Source: Dermatophagoides farinae
Lineage: Eukaryota > Arthropoda > Arachnida > Sarcoptiformes > Pyroglyphidae
Assembly (NCBI RefSeq): GCF_024713945.1
Contig: NC_134681.1
Location: 1,488,001 to 1,552,000 of the forward strand
Direction of reading: 5' to 3'
DNA length: 64,000 nucleotides
In this document: positions 44,401 through 57,849 of the stretch, piece after piece
How positions within the stretch are numbered: the first letter of the stretch is position 1
Layout of the letters: every line of letters begins with the position of its first letter
Notes under the pieces: generated by a model
Database searches by the model: none
The model's input: the letters and a program-made list of their open reading frames with translations, nothing else
What the model was told of the DNA's origin: nothing
Program-made: the position numbers and the translations under genes

Positions 44401-47210
44401 TTTATCGAAATTATGATTGATCATTTTAGAATGAAAAATTTCGAAAAAAAGCAAGAATTTCTATGGAAAAAATTCTGGAATCATTCAAATGATAATGTTA
44501 GGTGATGTCTATCATCTTCGTCTACTGTGTGTGCGTGTGGCTTAATAGTTTTCTAATAGCCATAGCCTGTATTTACCAACACCACCACAAAAATACGACA
44601 CCCAGAATTTGCCAAAATTTTTGTCATCAATTTTGTTTTAATTTATAATCATTCTCTACCATTCTAGTGGTATAAATGAAAAAATTTTCAATTATGAAAA
44701 AAAATGATGATGATAGTGGCAATGGTAATGGAAATTTAAAAATAATGACAATTTGATTATTATTTGATCTAAATCGATATTCGATTTATAGTTTTTCTTT
44801 TCTTCTTTCTATCACCGTCATCATCATCATCATCATCACCGCCATAATGGATCAAAATATGTCAATGTTTGGTGGCCACATATGTGATCACGGTGATGAT
44901 GGAAAAAACCGACCACATCAACTTTTTTTTTATTCCAATGTTTGACAATCAACAAAAAAAAGCAAATTTCTCAATTTTATTTTCAATTACCTGAACAATA
45001 ACAGGTTTTTTCTCATTTTTTTCGTGTATTTGCATAAAAACTGCATAATTGTTTTCATTTCCTCTGCCATAATGTACATTATTTGTATATATTTGTATTT
45101 TTGGCAATTTGTCATTTATGTGTCTACCTTCAGGCTTCAATACGTTTTCAATTATAAAACGAATTCAAACACAAAAAAAAATAAATTAAAAAATAAATTG
45201 ATTCCAAAGAAAGGTGCAAAATTCTTTCAATTGAAAAATCGATAGAAATTCTTTCATAATAAATTATATTGTCAAATTGACATTTTATTTATTCATTTTG
45301 TGATTCTTTCAACGCCACACTCAAACCTAACAAACTGAATAGAAACAAAATGATGATTTGAATGTTTTCATTTTTTTTCTAGCTATTTTAACTGTTCAAA
45401 AGAATTTTTTTTTTGATCGATTTTCAAGAATTCACTTGAATGATGACTGTACCAGAGCAGCAGCAGTATAATGGAAAAGTTTATTTATTTTCACACTTTT
45501 TATGAGTAAATGTTGCAGTTGTTGTTGCTGTTGTTGTTTTGTTTTGTTTTTTTTTTTTTTTTTTTTGATTATCATCAACATTTGGATCAAAGTTTTTTGT
45601 TTTTGTTTTATTTCTGCTATTCGAAACTGCAAAAAATATAAAAATAAAATAAAATAAACTTGCAATCCAAACAACTTTTGTTATTCTTCTCATTATTATT
45701 TTTATTCTTATTTCATCACAATAACTTTGGCCATTTTTTTAGATTATCAACGGTAATCATCATCATCATCATCATCATCACCGTCAAGACATTAAGAAGC
45801 ATGGTTCTTTAGTAAATTCCATCATCATCATCATCATCATCACATGGATGATCATCATCAAGGTCATTTAAAATGGAAAGATTCTTCAACTAAAGCAATG
45901 GGTGTGTGTGTGTGTGTATGTTTTTCCACTTCTTGTTGGATTGATCCCATGGTAAGTTCATTTTTTTTTTACTTTTTTTTTAGTTTTGGAGCCTGGTTTT
46001 TTTTACTATTATAATTCTTATTGCATTAAAAATTTAGATTATCTAACTATAAATATAGAATGATGATAATAATAATAATAATGATGATGATGATGATGAT
46101 GATTGGATAAAACGGAAGAGACGAAAAAGTTGGTTAGGAATAAATTTTTTTTTTCTTTTTTTTTCGTTTTTCATTTCTCACAATAATAATGATGATGATT
46201 ATGATTATGAGCACATAAGAATACATTAACAGAATTTTTATTGTTTGATGTTGATGACGATGTTGATGTTGATGTTGATAATGATGTCGAACTTTTGAAT
46301 TCTGTGTCTATGGTTCTTGTTGGAAATTAGTGAATGCACCAAGATGATGATGATGATGATTTGAATTATTAATTTTCTGTGGTTTTTTTCTTCATTTAAA
46401 TCGATTTTTTTTCACATTGCACTTGATAAATCTTTGAATAAATGGATGGAACAAAAAAAAAATCAAATTAAAATCCTCTTTTGCCCTCATGCATAGTTGT
46501 TATGTATATATTTTTGGTCTCAATGCAATCATTGCCAATGATAATAATAAAGAATGTTTTCAAAATTGATTTTGTGTTTGTTTTCAAGTGGAGTGTATTC
46601 GAAGAAAAAAAAATTGCAATTTTTTTTCAAGTGAGAAAAGAAAAAACAACAACCAACTGCACATGTGAATCGATTATCTTGTTTCAAGTTGCTGCTGCTG
46701 TTGTTGTTGTTTTCTCTGTGATTTTCAAAAATCACATGAACGCTGCACACACCAACACAACATATTCAATTTTGAACAAAATTAAAACTCAAAAAAAAAA
46801 TACATGAAACAAATTGAAATACTAATAGTTGAAAACTAAAGTCAAAAAAAAAATTTCATCATAAACCACTTTGATCATTAGCATTTTAGAATGAAACCAT
46901 TTTCTTGGTTTTTCATCCATGGAAAATGATGAAAATGTAAAATGCATATCCACCATCTCGACCAGTTGTATTTTTGTCATTCTCCAACAACAACAACAAC
47001 AACAAAAAAAGAAAACATTTTTGTTAAATGGATGGCTTTTTTCGTTTTTTGTTTTCATTCCATTATGGTTCAATTTTTTTTTCGTAATCTTTATTTTTCT
47101 TGCTCTTGTTTTTTACTTATATCTTTCTACCACTTTTGTTGACAGGCTTTATGTGTGTGTGTGAGTGTGTGTTCATGATGTGGTAAATTATTCTTCATCA
47201 CATTTGATAG

Positions 47211-47240
47211 GAAGAAGAAGAAGAAGAAGAAGAAAAAAAA
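47211..47240. repeat. (GAA)n repeat
   Basis: About eight GAA units running into a poly-A stretch. Confidence 0.85.
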
Positions 47241-48029
47241 CAGTGGCCAAGTTGTTGCTGTTGTTGTTTAGTTGGGTTAAATTGGCTTAAAATTTTTGTT
47301 GTTGTTGTTGTTGTTGATAGGATCAAGAGAACAACAAACCAAAAAAAAAAAAAAAACATCATCAGCTGATGAATATTCTAAGCAAAAAAAAAACTTGTGT
47401 ATATAGAATTTATGTATCATTTTTTGGGTTGTCATCATTGTCGTCATCATCATTTGGTCGACAACAAGATGTTTTACAATGTTTTACAATGATGCATCAA
47501 AGACAAAAGAAAAAAATGTCTTTTTATGTATTTTTTTTCAAGTTCTTGTTCTTGTCAGGAATTTATTTTTTTCCGTTTTTTTTTCGTTTTTTTTTCGTTT
47601 TTTTTCTACTGCATTCCATGTCATTGTCATTGTCATCGTTATAAATTTCGTTTTTTTTCCCATTGTCATTTCTGTGGCCAATGTTACCATTTGTTGTTGA
47701 TGTTGTTCCATGGAAACAAATGTTTTAGCAAAAAAAAAAACCATTTTACAACACACCAATTTCTTTTTCTTTCTGTAGAAAATATAGAGAGCGACCAACA
47801 AAAAAAAACGAAAAAAAAAAATTTGCATTAAAGAAACTTTTTTTCGGCATTTTTTCTTATTTTTTTGTTGTTGCTTCTTTGAATCATTTTTCATTTTGTT
47901 GACGAGCAGAAAATGATTTTTTTTTCGATTTTCTCGCCTTTTTTTTCTCAGTAGAATTATTTTATTCTGGATTCTGGATTTGGAATGTTTTTCTAGTTTT
48001 TTTTTTGCTTGTTGGAAATTCCATTGTTC

Positions 48030-48052
48030 GAGAGAGAGAGAGAGAGAGAGAG
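48030..48052. repeat. (GA)n microsatellite
   Basis: About eleven GA units followed by poly-A. Confidence 0.85.
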
Positions 48053-51000
48053 AAAAAAAAATCTATAATACTGTTATATATGAGATGTGTTTTTCAAGAT
48101 TGGTCATCGTCAACAGTGAATTTCAAAGTTTTTTTTTTTGGCTGTTGCTGTTGCTGTTACTGTTGTGGCTGTACAAATTTGTTTCAGTTGTGCTCAATTG
48201 AAGAGAAATAAAGTGAACTGGTTTTTTTTCTCTGGAATTTTTTATTTTTCGTTTGAAATTTTGATTTTTTTTATTATTATTATTATTATTAAATTATGAA
48301 TTCTCCAGCAACAGCAGCAGCAGCAACAGCAGCAAAAAAAAAGAGGAAAATTTATTGCTGGTAAATTTTTTACAACAACAACAACAAAAACACCGAAAAT
48401 AAAAAAACATTCACGTTCACATTATATTTTTTATATATATATATTCTAACCAACCAATATTTGCTCATTCATTCATTCATTTATATCGTTTTTATTGAGT
48501 TTTCTTTTTTTTTTTTTTTTGCTTGTTAATTTTTCCAAGGAAATTATTATCATAATTTATTTCAAAAAAAAAGAAGAAAAAAAAATTTCATAGTTGAATC
48601 ATTTCATATTTCTATTCTTGTAGTTTTGTTTTTACACCATTGTTCCAGAACAAATGAACAAAAAAAAACGAAATTCATAGACAGATTCCTAAAACCATTA
48701 TCATCATTATCAACCAGCATAAAAATGGCTAAATCGGTTAGATCCAAATTGAATTTGATCCAAAAAAAAAAAAATAAAAATAAAAAATAACAGTGACATT
48801 TATTCTCTAAGTATCGTATCGATCAATCGTTTCATCTTCATCATCATCCATTATCCATTATCGTCAGTGAAAATTTATTTTTTGATAATTTTTCTTTCCA
48901 TTTCGAAATAATTTAATAATACAATTATTTCTCCATTTCAGGCCTTTGGCCATTTGGCAAGTTATATATATATATATATTTTTTCGCTCCTGGAAAAAAA
49001 ATCGAAAAATTCATACAATAAATCATGATTTTTTTTTTTTTTTTTTTTGGTTCAAACTGATAATAATAAATTTTTATGGTCCATGGAATTCAGAGAAAGA
49101 GAGGAAGAGAAAAAGGAAGAGAAACTTGACCACACACACACACACACGGAAATCCACGAAAAAAATTTTTTCTTTTTCTTCAGAAAAAAAAATTCAAAAT
49201 TCATTTTTTTATTCTTTGGTTGCAAAATTTCTTCATGCAGAACCGAAATGGGAAAGAAAAAAAATAAAATGAAAATTCCAATATTATTTGCTGGTCCGTA
49301 CATACACACACACAAACACACACACACACACAAGGTCCATCATGACGTCGTTGTATACGCTAGCGTATAGTATGTGCCTAGAATCTTTATTAGATTCCGA
49401 GAAAAAAAATTTTTTTTTCCATTTTCGACTTATGGTTTTTGCGTGATGCTCTGTGTTTTTGTGTGTTATTCTCATTCGTAAGGCCTTTAGGGACTTTCGA
49501 GTGTGTGTGTGTGTGTGTTTGTAAAATAAAACAATCGGTCAAAATTATCAAAACTACAACAACAACAAAAAATAGCCAAAACAATTTCAATTCTCAAAAT
49601 GACCAAAAAAAAAAAAAAAAAAAAGAATACAATATAAAATTCACGACCAAAATACATCATCAATAATAACCATTCACTTTTTTTGGTTTCCATCATTGTC
49701 ATTGTCGTTGTTGTTTAAAAAGTCATACACAACATGAATTAAATTGTTTGTCATCATCATCAAAAAAAAGAAAGAATGATGTTCCAAAAAAAAAGAGAAA
49801 AAATCAAAAAATGAGCATCAATTTCTCAATCAAATTCAATTTGTTTGTTTATATATAAATAAATATATATATATATGAAAAATTGTCAGCAAAATACTAA
49901 TGGAAAAAATTGATTCACAAATATTGATCATTTATATCGATATATTATGTAGTTGAATAGTCAGCAGAAAACAAAAAAAAAATTTGATCAGAATCTTCCC
50001 ATAGCGAAATAAGAAAACAAAGCAAAAAAAAAATGTAATTAAATATCATCATCATCATCATTATTATTATCATTCAGACGGAAAAGAAACGGAAAAAAAT
50101 TGATTGAGAATGGTGATCAATGTAAAATTGAATTTTTTTTTTCTCTGTAAAGAAAAAAATAAAAATAAATTACCTACACATGGTTAAAAAAATTCAAATT
50201 CAAAACAGCTGTTGACAAATGAATGAAATGAAATGAAATATGTTTTATGTGTGCCTGTGGTGCGATTTGTCTGTGTGCATTGAAATGGAAAAATTTTGAT
50301 TTCAAAATTTTTTTAAAATTTAAATTTCATTTTCACACACAGACACCCACACCCACACACACACACACATCTCTTACGCCCATTTTCTTTTTGGAAATAT
50401 TAGATTTTCTTTTTTTCTTCGTTTCCTTGTATATTCACATCCACTGTTTTCACGAGAATTTTGTTTCTTCACTTTCTAATACAGAATTCGATTGAAATAA
50501 AACAGAATTATGATGATGACCGCAAAAACAAAAATGAAAACTAAACTATTTTTTTTTATTCTTCACATCAATTCGAATTAAATTCCATTCCATTCCATTC
50601 CATTCAATTACAAATTCAATTTAATCGTTTGGTTATATTCAAATTATTTTTATGTTAATTTTTAAATTAACTACCATAATGCTAATGTGTAATATATAAG
50701 TAAACAATGAATGAATGGTTGTTGCCAACATTGATCAAATTCCTGGAATCATTTTTGTTTTTCAAATGGGAAATTATATGTGACCACAACGAATATTTTT
50801 CAAAAAAAAAAAATTCCACTGAAAAAAATAAATATTAATCATGTAATTATGTTGAAACATTTAGATAATCGAATCATTCATTTATTTAATCAGAAAAAAA
50901 AACGAGACAGTCATTTTGCGATCGATACATACATACATACATTCCTATGGGAAATATTCTTTTCATTTCATCATCCAAAACAAAACAAAAAAAGCCAACG

Positions 51001-51054
51001 AGAAAAGATATTTTTTTTTCATTTTCAAAATCAAACTTTATCTTATTATACGAC

Positions 51055-51080
51055 GAGAGAGAGAGAGAGAGAGAGAGAGA
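51055..51080. repeat. (GA)n microsatellite
   Basis: About 13 GA units followed by poly-A. Confidence 0.85.
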
Positions 51081-54000
51081 AAAAAAATCGTTATAACTGA
51101 AATTGGACACACACACACACACAACTGGTAGATGAAGAGAAAAAAAAATCTCATCATCATCGATTTTAAAATGATGATGAAAGAATGGAACAGAAAACTT
51201 AATCTGAAATTTTTTTTTGTTTGTTCCAATACCAATTGGAATGCTTTGTCTTTCTTTTTTTTCATTGTGTGCACTAGGGATTGAATTGTGTGTGAAAAAA
51301 AAAAAAAATTTAAACGACAAAAAAATTGCTGATAATCGATGTGGATAAAATATACAAAATTTAAAACAAATTCCTCCATTCTGATGTAATGAATTTATTC
51401 TTCCATTTTATTCAATTCATTTTCTTGTAACGTAAAATAGATTGATTGCATTTTCTTTCTATCCAATGGAAAATTTTTTCTTCGGAATTATATATCGTTA
51501 ATTGGATTCTGTGTGTGACGTGATGGAATTTTTTGTTTTATCATTGACTTTTTTTTTGTTTTAATGATTTGCAGACAAATTCAAACAGCAAAAAAAAAGA
51601 GACCATCATCGATATTTTTATTCGAAAACTAAATGATTTATGTTCACATCCACATTCTTTGTACATTGCATAAAATATGACCAATAAACTAAATTCCAAA
51701 GTGGAAAGCCAAACAAAAAAAAAATTCGCTCCAAAGATCAAATAATGATGATAATAATGAATTCGATTAGACGAAATGGGCAATCGATGAGAAAAAAAAG
51801 CCAAAAAATATTCATCTTGTCTTGTTGTGATGAAATCGAGACTTGAATGTCAAATCATTGGCTAATTCTTTAAGATTCTTTGCCACACAAAATACCTGTT
51901 AGAAGCAATGTCTAATCTTTAGATACAGAATCACCAGAAAAAAAGTTACAATCGGATAAAACGACAACAACAACAAAAACGGTCTTCGGAATCCATAATA
52001 ATGGATCATAATGGACATAATTTTTTCTTTTGTTTTGTTTTTGTTTTCTGCTTTTTTGATCTTAATACCAGCTTACGATGAATCGGAAATATATTTGTTA
52101 TTTGAATCGATTCTGTTTTGATCATCAAAGACAAATATACATTTTATACATAAACATATGTTCTATTTATTTATTGGTTAGTTTTGATTTGTGTCTCTCT
52201 TCGACTATTGATGATGAAACGAATATTCTGGATTTTCTTCTTTTTTCTGCATTCATTTCACAGTGTATCCACGAATTCCAATTTCAAACATTAGTGAGAA
52301 AAAAACTTCATTATTTTCGGGCAAAAAAAAAAGTCCCACGAGCCCATTATACCAGATCCGATTTGTAATTATCGTTTGATTTTTCTCTCATCTAAATCGT
52401 ATGATTGTGGTACTATCCATTAAATATGATGTTTTTTTTTTTATTTTTTTCCCGATTTTTAGTTGACATTTTATGTTTATTCTACTCTAGGTTGTTGTGT
52501 AGGAATGCTGATCAGAAAAAAAAACTTTTTTTGTTTTTTTGCTGGTTCCAACGTATTAACGATTAACGATCGGTCATCAAGATGAGATGAAACTTTTGTT
52601 GTTGTTGTTTTTTTTAAACACCATGGAAATAATCATCCAATTGATGATGATACTAACTTGGAGTTTCTAAAGTCAAAAACTTTTACATATTTTGATTTTT
52701 CCTGCTATTCAGAACACAACAAAAGTGTGTGTGTTTGTGTGTGCGTCTGTTTAGAAATTCGATCGATTCACATGATCAGACAAAAAAAATGCTTTTCAAA
52801 TAAATTGAATCGATTCATATTCTGGATTATCATCGTCATCATCATAAAGGATTCTTTTTCATTCTTTATTCTCTAATTCTTTCTTTTTCTCTCTCTCTCT
52901 CTCTCTCTCTATTTGTTTTGTTTTGTTTTGTTTGGTTGATTCTGTTGAAATGTAGAAAACGAAAAAATCGATTATAATCATGATGATGATGATGATGTTC
53001 GATGTTCAATAGATTGATATAATGATATGGAATAAATCTATTCGTTTCATTTCCATTCTTAGTGAGAATATTAATGGAAACCGTAATAATAATTCCTAGT
53101 TTGTGTGTATGTGAGTATAATAATACTTTTTTTTCTGTTCAATTTCATTCATTCATTTATTGCCGAACAAAATAAAAAAAAATAAAATTCCGTTTTTTTT
53201 CCACGTTATATGAATTGTTTCGATTATTATTATTGTTGATTTGAAATTTTTTTTTTTATTTCCATAGAAATTGTACATGAAATTCTTCAACCTAAACAAA
53301 ATGTTCACGTTGATGATGATGATGATGATGATGATCACCATTTTGATGGTATAAAATGATTGGATTCTCTCTCTCTCTTTTTGGTTGCAACGTGAATCGT
53401 TTTTTTTCGATTCTTTTATTCATGTGAACGAGAATGGAAAAAAAAAGAAATAACCAACCAGAAAAGTTTTTTATGGATAAATGATCATCATCATCATCAT
53501 CATCAATGACATTAAATTACAAATTACAAATATATAAGGATTGCTATGATGGAAACGTCTTACAGCGTTATTTTTTTTTTGCGTTGATGATGATAATTAT
53601 TAACACAACATTGATGATTATGAGGATTTTTTTTCCTCCATTTTTTCAAATATCTGGACCAGAAAAAAATAACAAACTGGAATCCAAAAATTCAACAACA
53701 AAATTTCATGAAAATTCTCATTAAACAAAAATAACAAAATTTGTCATTTGTCATTTTTCTTTTCATATTATCATCGATTAATATATAAATATCGATCAAG
53801 CGATGATGATTATTTGACATCATAATATTTCTGTTGAATTGACAAGAGAGAAAAAAATTGAATTTTCGAAATACAAAATCGATAATAAAACGATATTGAT
53901 GATGATGATGATGATGATAATGATCATTAATCAATGAATTTTGTTTTATTTTTCTAATGTATCGATTTTTTTTTAATATTAATCGATGGAATCATAATTA

Positions 54001-55108
54001 AATGCATATATGATCAATAAATATATAATATAATGGTTATTATGAAGAAAGATTGTCTTGCATGATTCATTTCTATTGTTTCCAATTGGATACAAAACAA
54101 AACAAAACAAAACAGAAAAAAAACATTTGAACATTTGTTTAAAAAAAAGCCTGAAGAAATGGCAATGAAGAAACAAAAAAAAATTCTTTTAATGAGAAAA
54201 AGAAGAAAAAAATAGACAAAATTTGAAAAAATGAAAATTTCAGTAAAAATTTCCATTTTTTATTGTTTTTTCTTTCGAAAAAAAAACGAAAATGAATCTT
54301 TCTTTTTTTTCTGGAAACATCGACAATGTGTGACGCACACACACACACATTGAACCAGCTGCTTTTTTCAAATAACAAATGACATTTAGACAAATTTGTA
54401 CTGTAAGAAGAAGTTTGAAATATGAAACAAAAACAAAACAAAACAAAAAAAAAATTAACTCAACAAAAGTGCGATACATTCGAATGATAAAAAAAAAATT
54501 ATTAGCGTTTTGTAGGGGACAAAAAAAAAATTTATAGTTCTTGTGTGTGTGCATGTGTGTGTCTGTGCATTTTTAATGTTGATGATGATGATGATGATGA
54601 AGTTTGACTTTGAAAAAAAAAAGATTTCTTTCTGCTTGACTCAACTGTAATAAATAAATTGAATGAAATGAAATGAATGAATGAAAACCAATGATTTTCA
54701 CTTTCACTCCATAACATATTACCTATATATTCACATCACCAATTCTTGACATTTGTAATTTTAATCAATGTATCTGATCGGTAACGATCTTTAAAACAAT
54801 TTATAGTGTGTGGTTTTCGGCAGTAATCGTTGTATATATTATTGATAGTAAGAAAATTTTATTTACGGCATCAGAAAAAAAATGCAACCACCAAATGATG
54901 AATCAAATGTAATGTAATGTTGAAATAAAAAAAAAATTTCTTTTCCATATCGCCTTAAAGCTATCTGAATCTTTCTTTTTCATGTCCTGAAAAAAAAGTA
55001 AAAAGAACAGAGAAGAAATTTCATCATCATCATCATCATCTTCATTATTATGCCATTTCTCTTGACATGAACATTTGCATACTGTTCGGGTTAAAATGGC
55101 ATTTTTAA

Positions 55109-55112
<4 letters not shown>

Positions 55113-55147
<35 letters not shown>
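55113..55147. repeat. (CA)n microsatellite
   Basis: About 17 CA units. Confidence 0.9.
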
Positions 55148-55149
<2 letters not shown>

Positions 55150-57818
55150 ACTGAAACCTGGCATTCCAATTCAAGTTTCATTATGATTCCTCACTGTATT
55201 TATCAGGAAAAAAAATGCAAATTTGCCTCAAACTAAATATAAACTTTGTTTTTTTTTTGACTAAAAGAGATTATCATCATATATGAACATAATAACAGGT
55301 AAATTCTGGATTAGAAATTCTAATGACAATCATCATCGAATTCCAGTGATAACATAATTAGAAATGATTGCATAATTCACATCAATGGTGGCGGTTCCGT
55401 AATTATTCACAACAATAATAACATTCTGTACACACTGGAATCTAAATTCAATCTAGATTTTCTTTCATTTTCATTTCCATTATTCTATAGATCTCAAATC
55501 GTTTCTGACAAACAATTTTGTTTTTCTTATTCATCTTCTTATTTATTTATTTTTTGTTTTTTTCTGGTTTTGTTTGTCTTCAAATAAGATGTCATCCAAT
55601 GAATGAATGAATGAATTAGCTTAGATAATGAAATGCATTTGAACAATGGAAAATGAATCAAATCAAATGAATTGAATTGATCACTCACTACTATGTCTAC
55701 TTAGACGGAGACAAACGGATGGCTGTTGATTGTTCACTTCAATGGCCATATATAAATGAATAGCATTGTGAAAATTAATCTTTGAATATAAGAAAGAGTT
55801 TGACAAAAGAGAGAAAAAAAAAACCAATTTGGTTCACTGATTTTGTTTGAACATCAACAAAACGAAACGTTCAATTCAATTGCAAATGTGAAATGTTAGG
55901 ATTTTTCTGCAGAATTATGATAAATAATCGATAATTGAAAAAACAGAGATTTAAAAATTTAACAAACGACAATATTTCTGCCATACATATTATACAATAA
56001 TGTAGAGCCACGAAAACAAAAAAAAACTAAAAACTAAATTAATGATTCAAAACAATTGAATGATTGTAGAGATGAATTTAAAACTTTTTTTTCAGCCAAA
56101 AAAAAAAATTCTATAGAATAAAAATGAAAATAAAATTCCAGAGAAAACCAGTAAAAATATGTGTGTGTATGTGTACATGTGGAAATTTATTGTGTTCAAG
56201 ACAATATAGACAATCAATGAAAAAACAATGAAAAACATTTGTACAACAACCAACATGTTTGGGAACAAACTTTTTTTTTATTATGCTGACTGGTGTACAT
56301 GGAAAAAAATAAATTTAATTTGTTCCATAATTAGAATTTTATAGAATTTTTTTTCTCCCTCTCTCTCTCTCGGTTTCCAGAATTTTTTCTCATTTTTTTT
56401 CGTTTCGTTTCGTTTTGTCTTGATGATAAGAATGGCTAATGGTTAATGATGAAAATGGTTGGAAGAAACCAGAAAAAAAGGCGCGAAAAAAAGAAATAAT
56501 TGTTAATCGATAATAATCAATTATAATTGGTGTTTTAGTTGTCTGTTGGTCAGTTAGTTATTTGTTATTATTTTGGATGGCGAAAAATTGTTATTATGGT
56601 CAGCATCATCATTTTTTTTTCGCCTTCTGGTTGTCGTTGTTGTTGTTGTTGTTGTTGTTGTTAAGTACGGATTATTTTTCTACGTAGCTGGTATATTTAT
56701 TTATTTTGTCAATTCATTTTTGCTTGTTATTTTTTTCTGAAATTAATGGGCAAGTTTTTTTGTTTTGTTTTGTTCTGGACACCAACACACAATGATGCGA
56801 TTTACGATTTTGTTTTTTTTTTTTTTTTTTGGGAAATTATTCGTTTCAGCATATAACTTGTTGTTGTTGTTGTTGTTGTAGTTGTTTGTAATATAAATCT
56901 TTCATTCATTCATTCATTAGTTAACTCCCCAATCTCAGAGCAAAAAAAAAATTTTTCATCAAAATTAATTCAATTAAATGAAAAACAACAACAACAACAA
57001 CATTATGTTTACCATCAACATAATTTGACGAATGAAGGATTGAGCATTGAAAATAATCATGTAAATGATCTCTCTATCTTTTTTTGTCTAGACTATTAGC
57101 TTATTACTAACGAGCAAGCAAGCAAAATTTCTTTTCCACAAATCACTCTTTTTTTTTCTCTCATTATAATAATAACTTGTGTGACTACTACTAATAAATG
57201 AATGAATGAATGACATAGAGACACAGAAACATTTTTTTTTTTGAACCAATCATAATTGGCAAAATAGCTTAATCTTTTACCAGAAAAAAAAACTGGTAAA
57301 TCATCATCATCATCATCATCATTATGATGATGAACCATACAGGAGAAAAAAAATGAAGCAAAAAACTTGTAATGTAATAATACAAAAAAAAAAAAAAAAT
57401 TTCTAGCTTGTTTGATTCTATATATTGTTGTTGTTGTTGTTGGGCGCCAAATACGCCCAATAATAATAATAATAATAATCATTATTATTATGATTATTAT
57501 AATGATCAAACCATTAATATAATAAATGTTCATCTGTTCATATTAAACAGTAATAAGTAGCATTTGTATAATGAGAAATGAACAAGAAATAAAGTGGAGA
57601 GAAAAAAAAGAAGAAAGAAAAAAAGTTTTCAATCAGATCCATTAATAATCATCATCATTATTACTATGAAAACATCTTTGAGATTTACATATTTTTTTCT
57701 TTTTTTTATAACCACAACCATAAACATAGGCCATAGACCAAAATAGAGTTAATGCTTTAATCAGGTGTTGTTTTTGTGTTTGTGTGTGTGTGTGTGTTTG
57801 TGTGTAATGTCTATGGAG

Positions 57819-57820
<2 letters not shown>

Positions 57821-57849
<29 letters not shown>
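57821..57849. repeat. Poly-T run
   Basis: 29 uninterrupted T residues directly after a GT microsatellite (57780-57805). It could be the reverse of a retroposed poly-A tail, but no retro-element is visible beside it. Confidence 0.85.

Larger units (their letters stand above)
42401..48900. other. Gene-poor, repeat-rich region
   Basis: No supportable gene. It is dominated by A/T runs, (ATT)n, (ATC)n, (GTT)n, a (GAA)n tract at 47211-47240 and a (GA)n tract at 48030-48052. The only patch with exon-like character on the plus strand is 45743-45951 (see findings). A Ser/Thr-rich open stretch on the minus strand near 46190-46320 follows the local ATC/ATG repeats and was not accepted. Confidence 0.5.
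48901..56500. other. Gene-poor, repeat-rich region
   Basis: No supportable gene. It contains A/T homopolymers, CA tracts (49305-49332, 55113-55147), GA tracts (51055-51080) and ATC/ATG repeats. A 16-bp perfect palindrome lies at 49354-49369. An ATG-started open frame at 52078-52368 of about 96 codons shows no domain, repeat of known type or splice context and is not called. Confidence 0.5.

Noticed and set aside
45952-45982. 31-bp GT-AG interval that would join the cryptic exon to a hydrophobic stretch
   Set aside because: Shorter than any confirmed intron here (minimum 53 bp), and T-rich DNA always translates as hydrophobic residues.
46190-46320. Minus-strand Ser/Thr/His-rich open stretch (TEFKSSTSLSTST)
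   Set aside because: No start codon, a stop immediately upstream, and the composition follows the ATC/ATG repeats.
52078-52368. ATG-started open frame of about 96 codons on the plus strand
   Set aside because: No domain, no hydropathy pattern beyond AT-rich chance, no splice or polyadenylation context; expected by chance in 25 kb of AT-rich DNA.
57096-57533. 145-codon minus-strand open frame
   Set aside because: Mostly Ile, Asp and Thr runs from ATT, ATC and GTT repeats; this is translated simple repeat.
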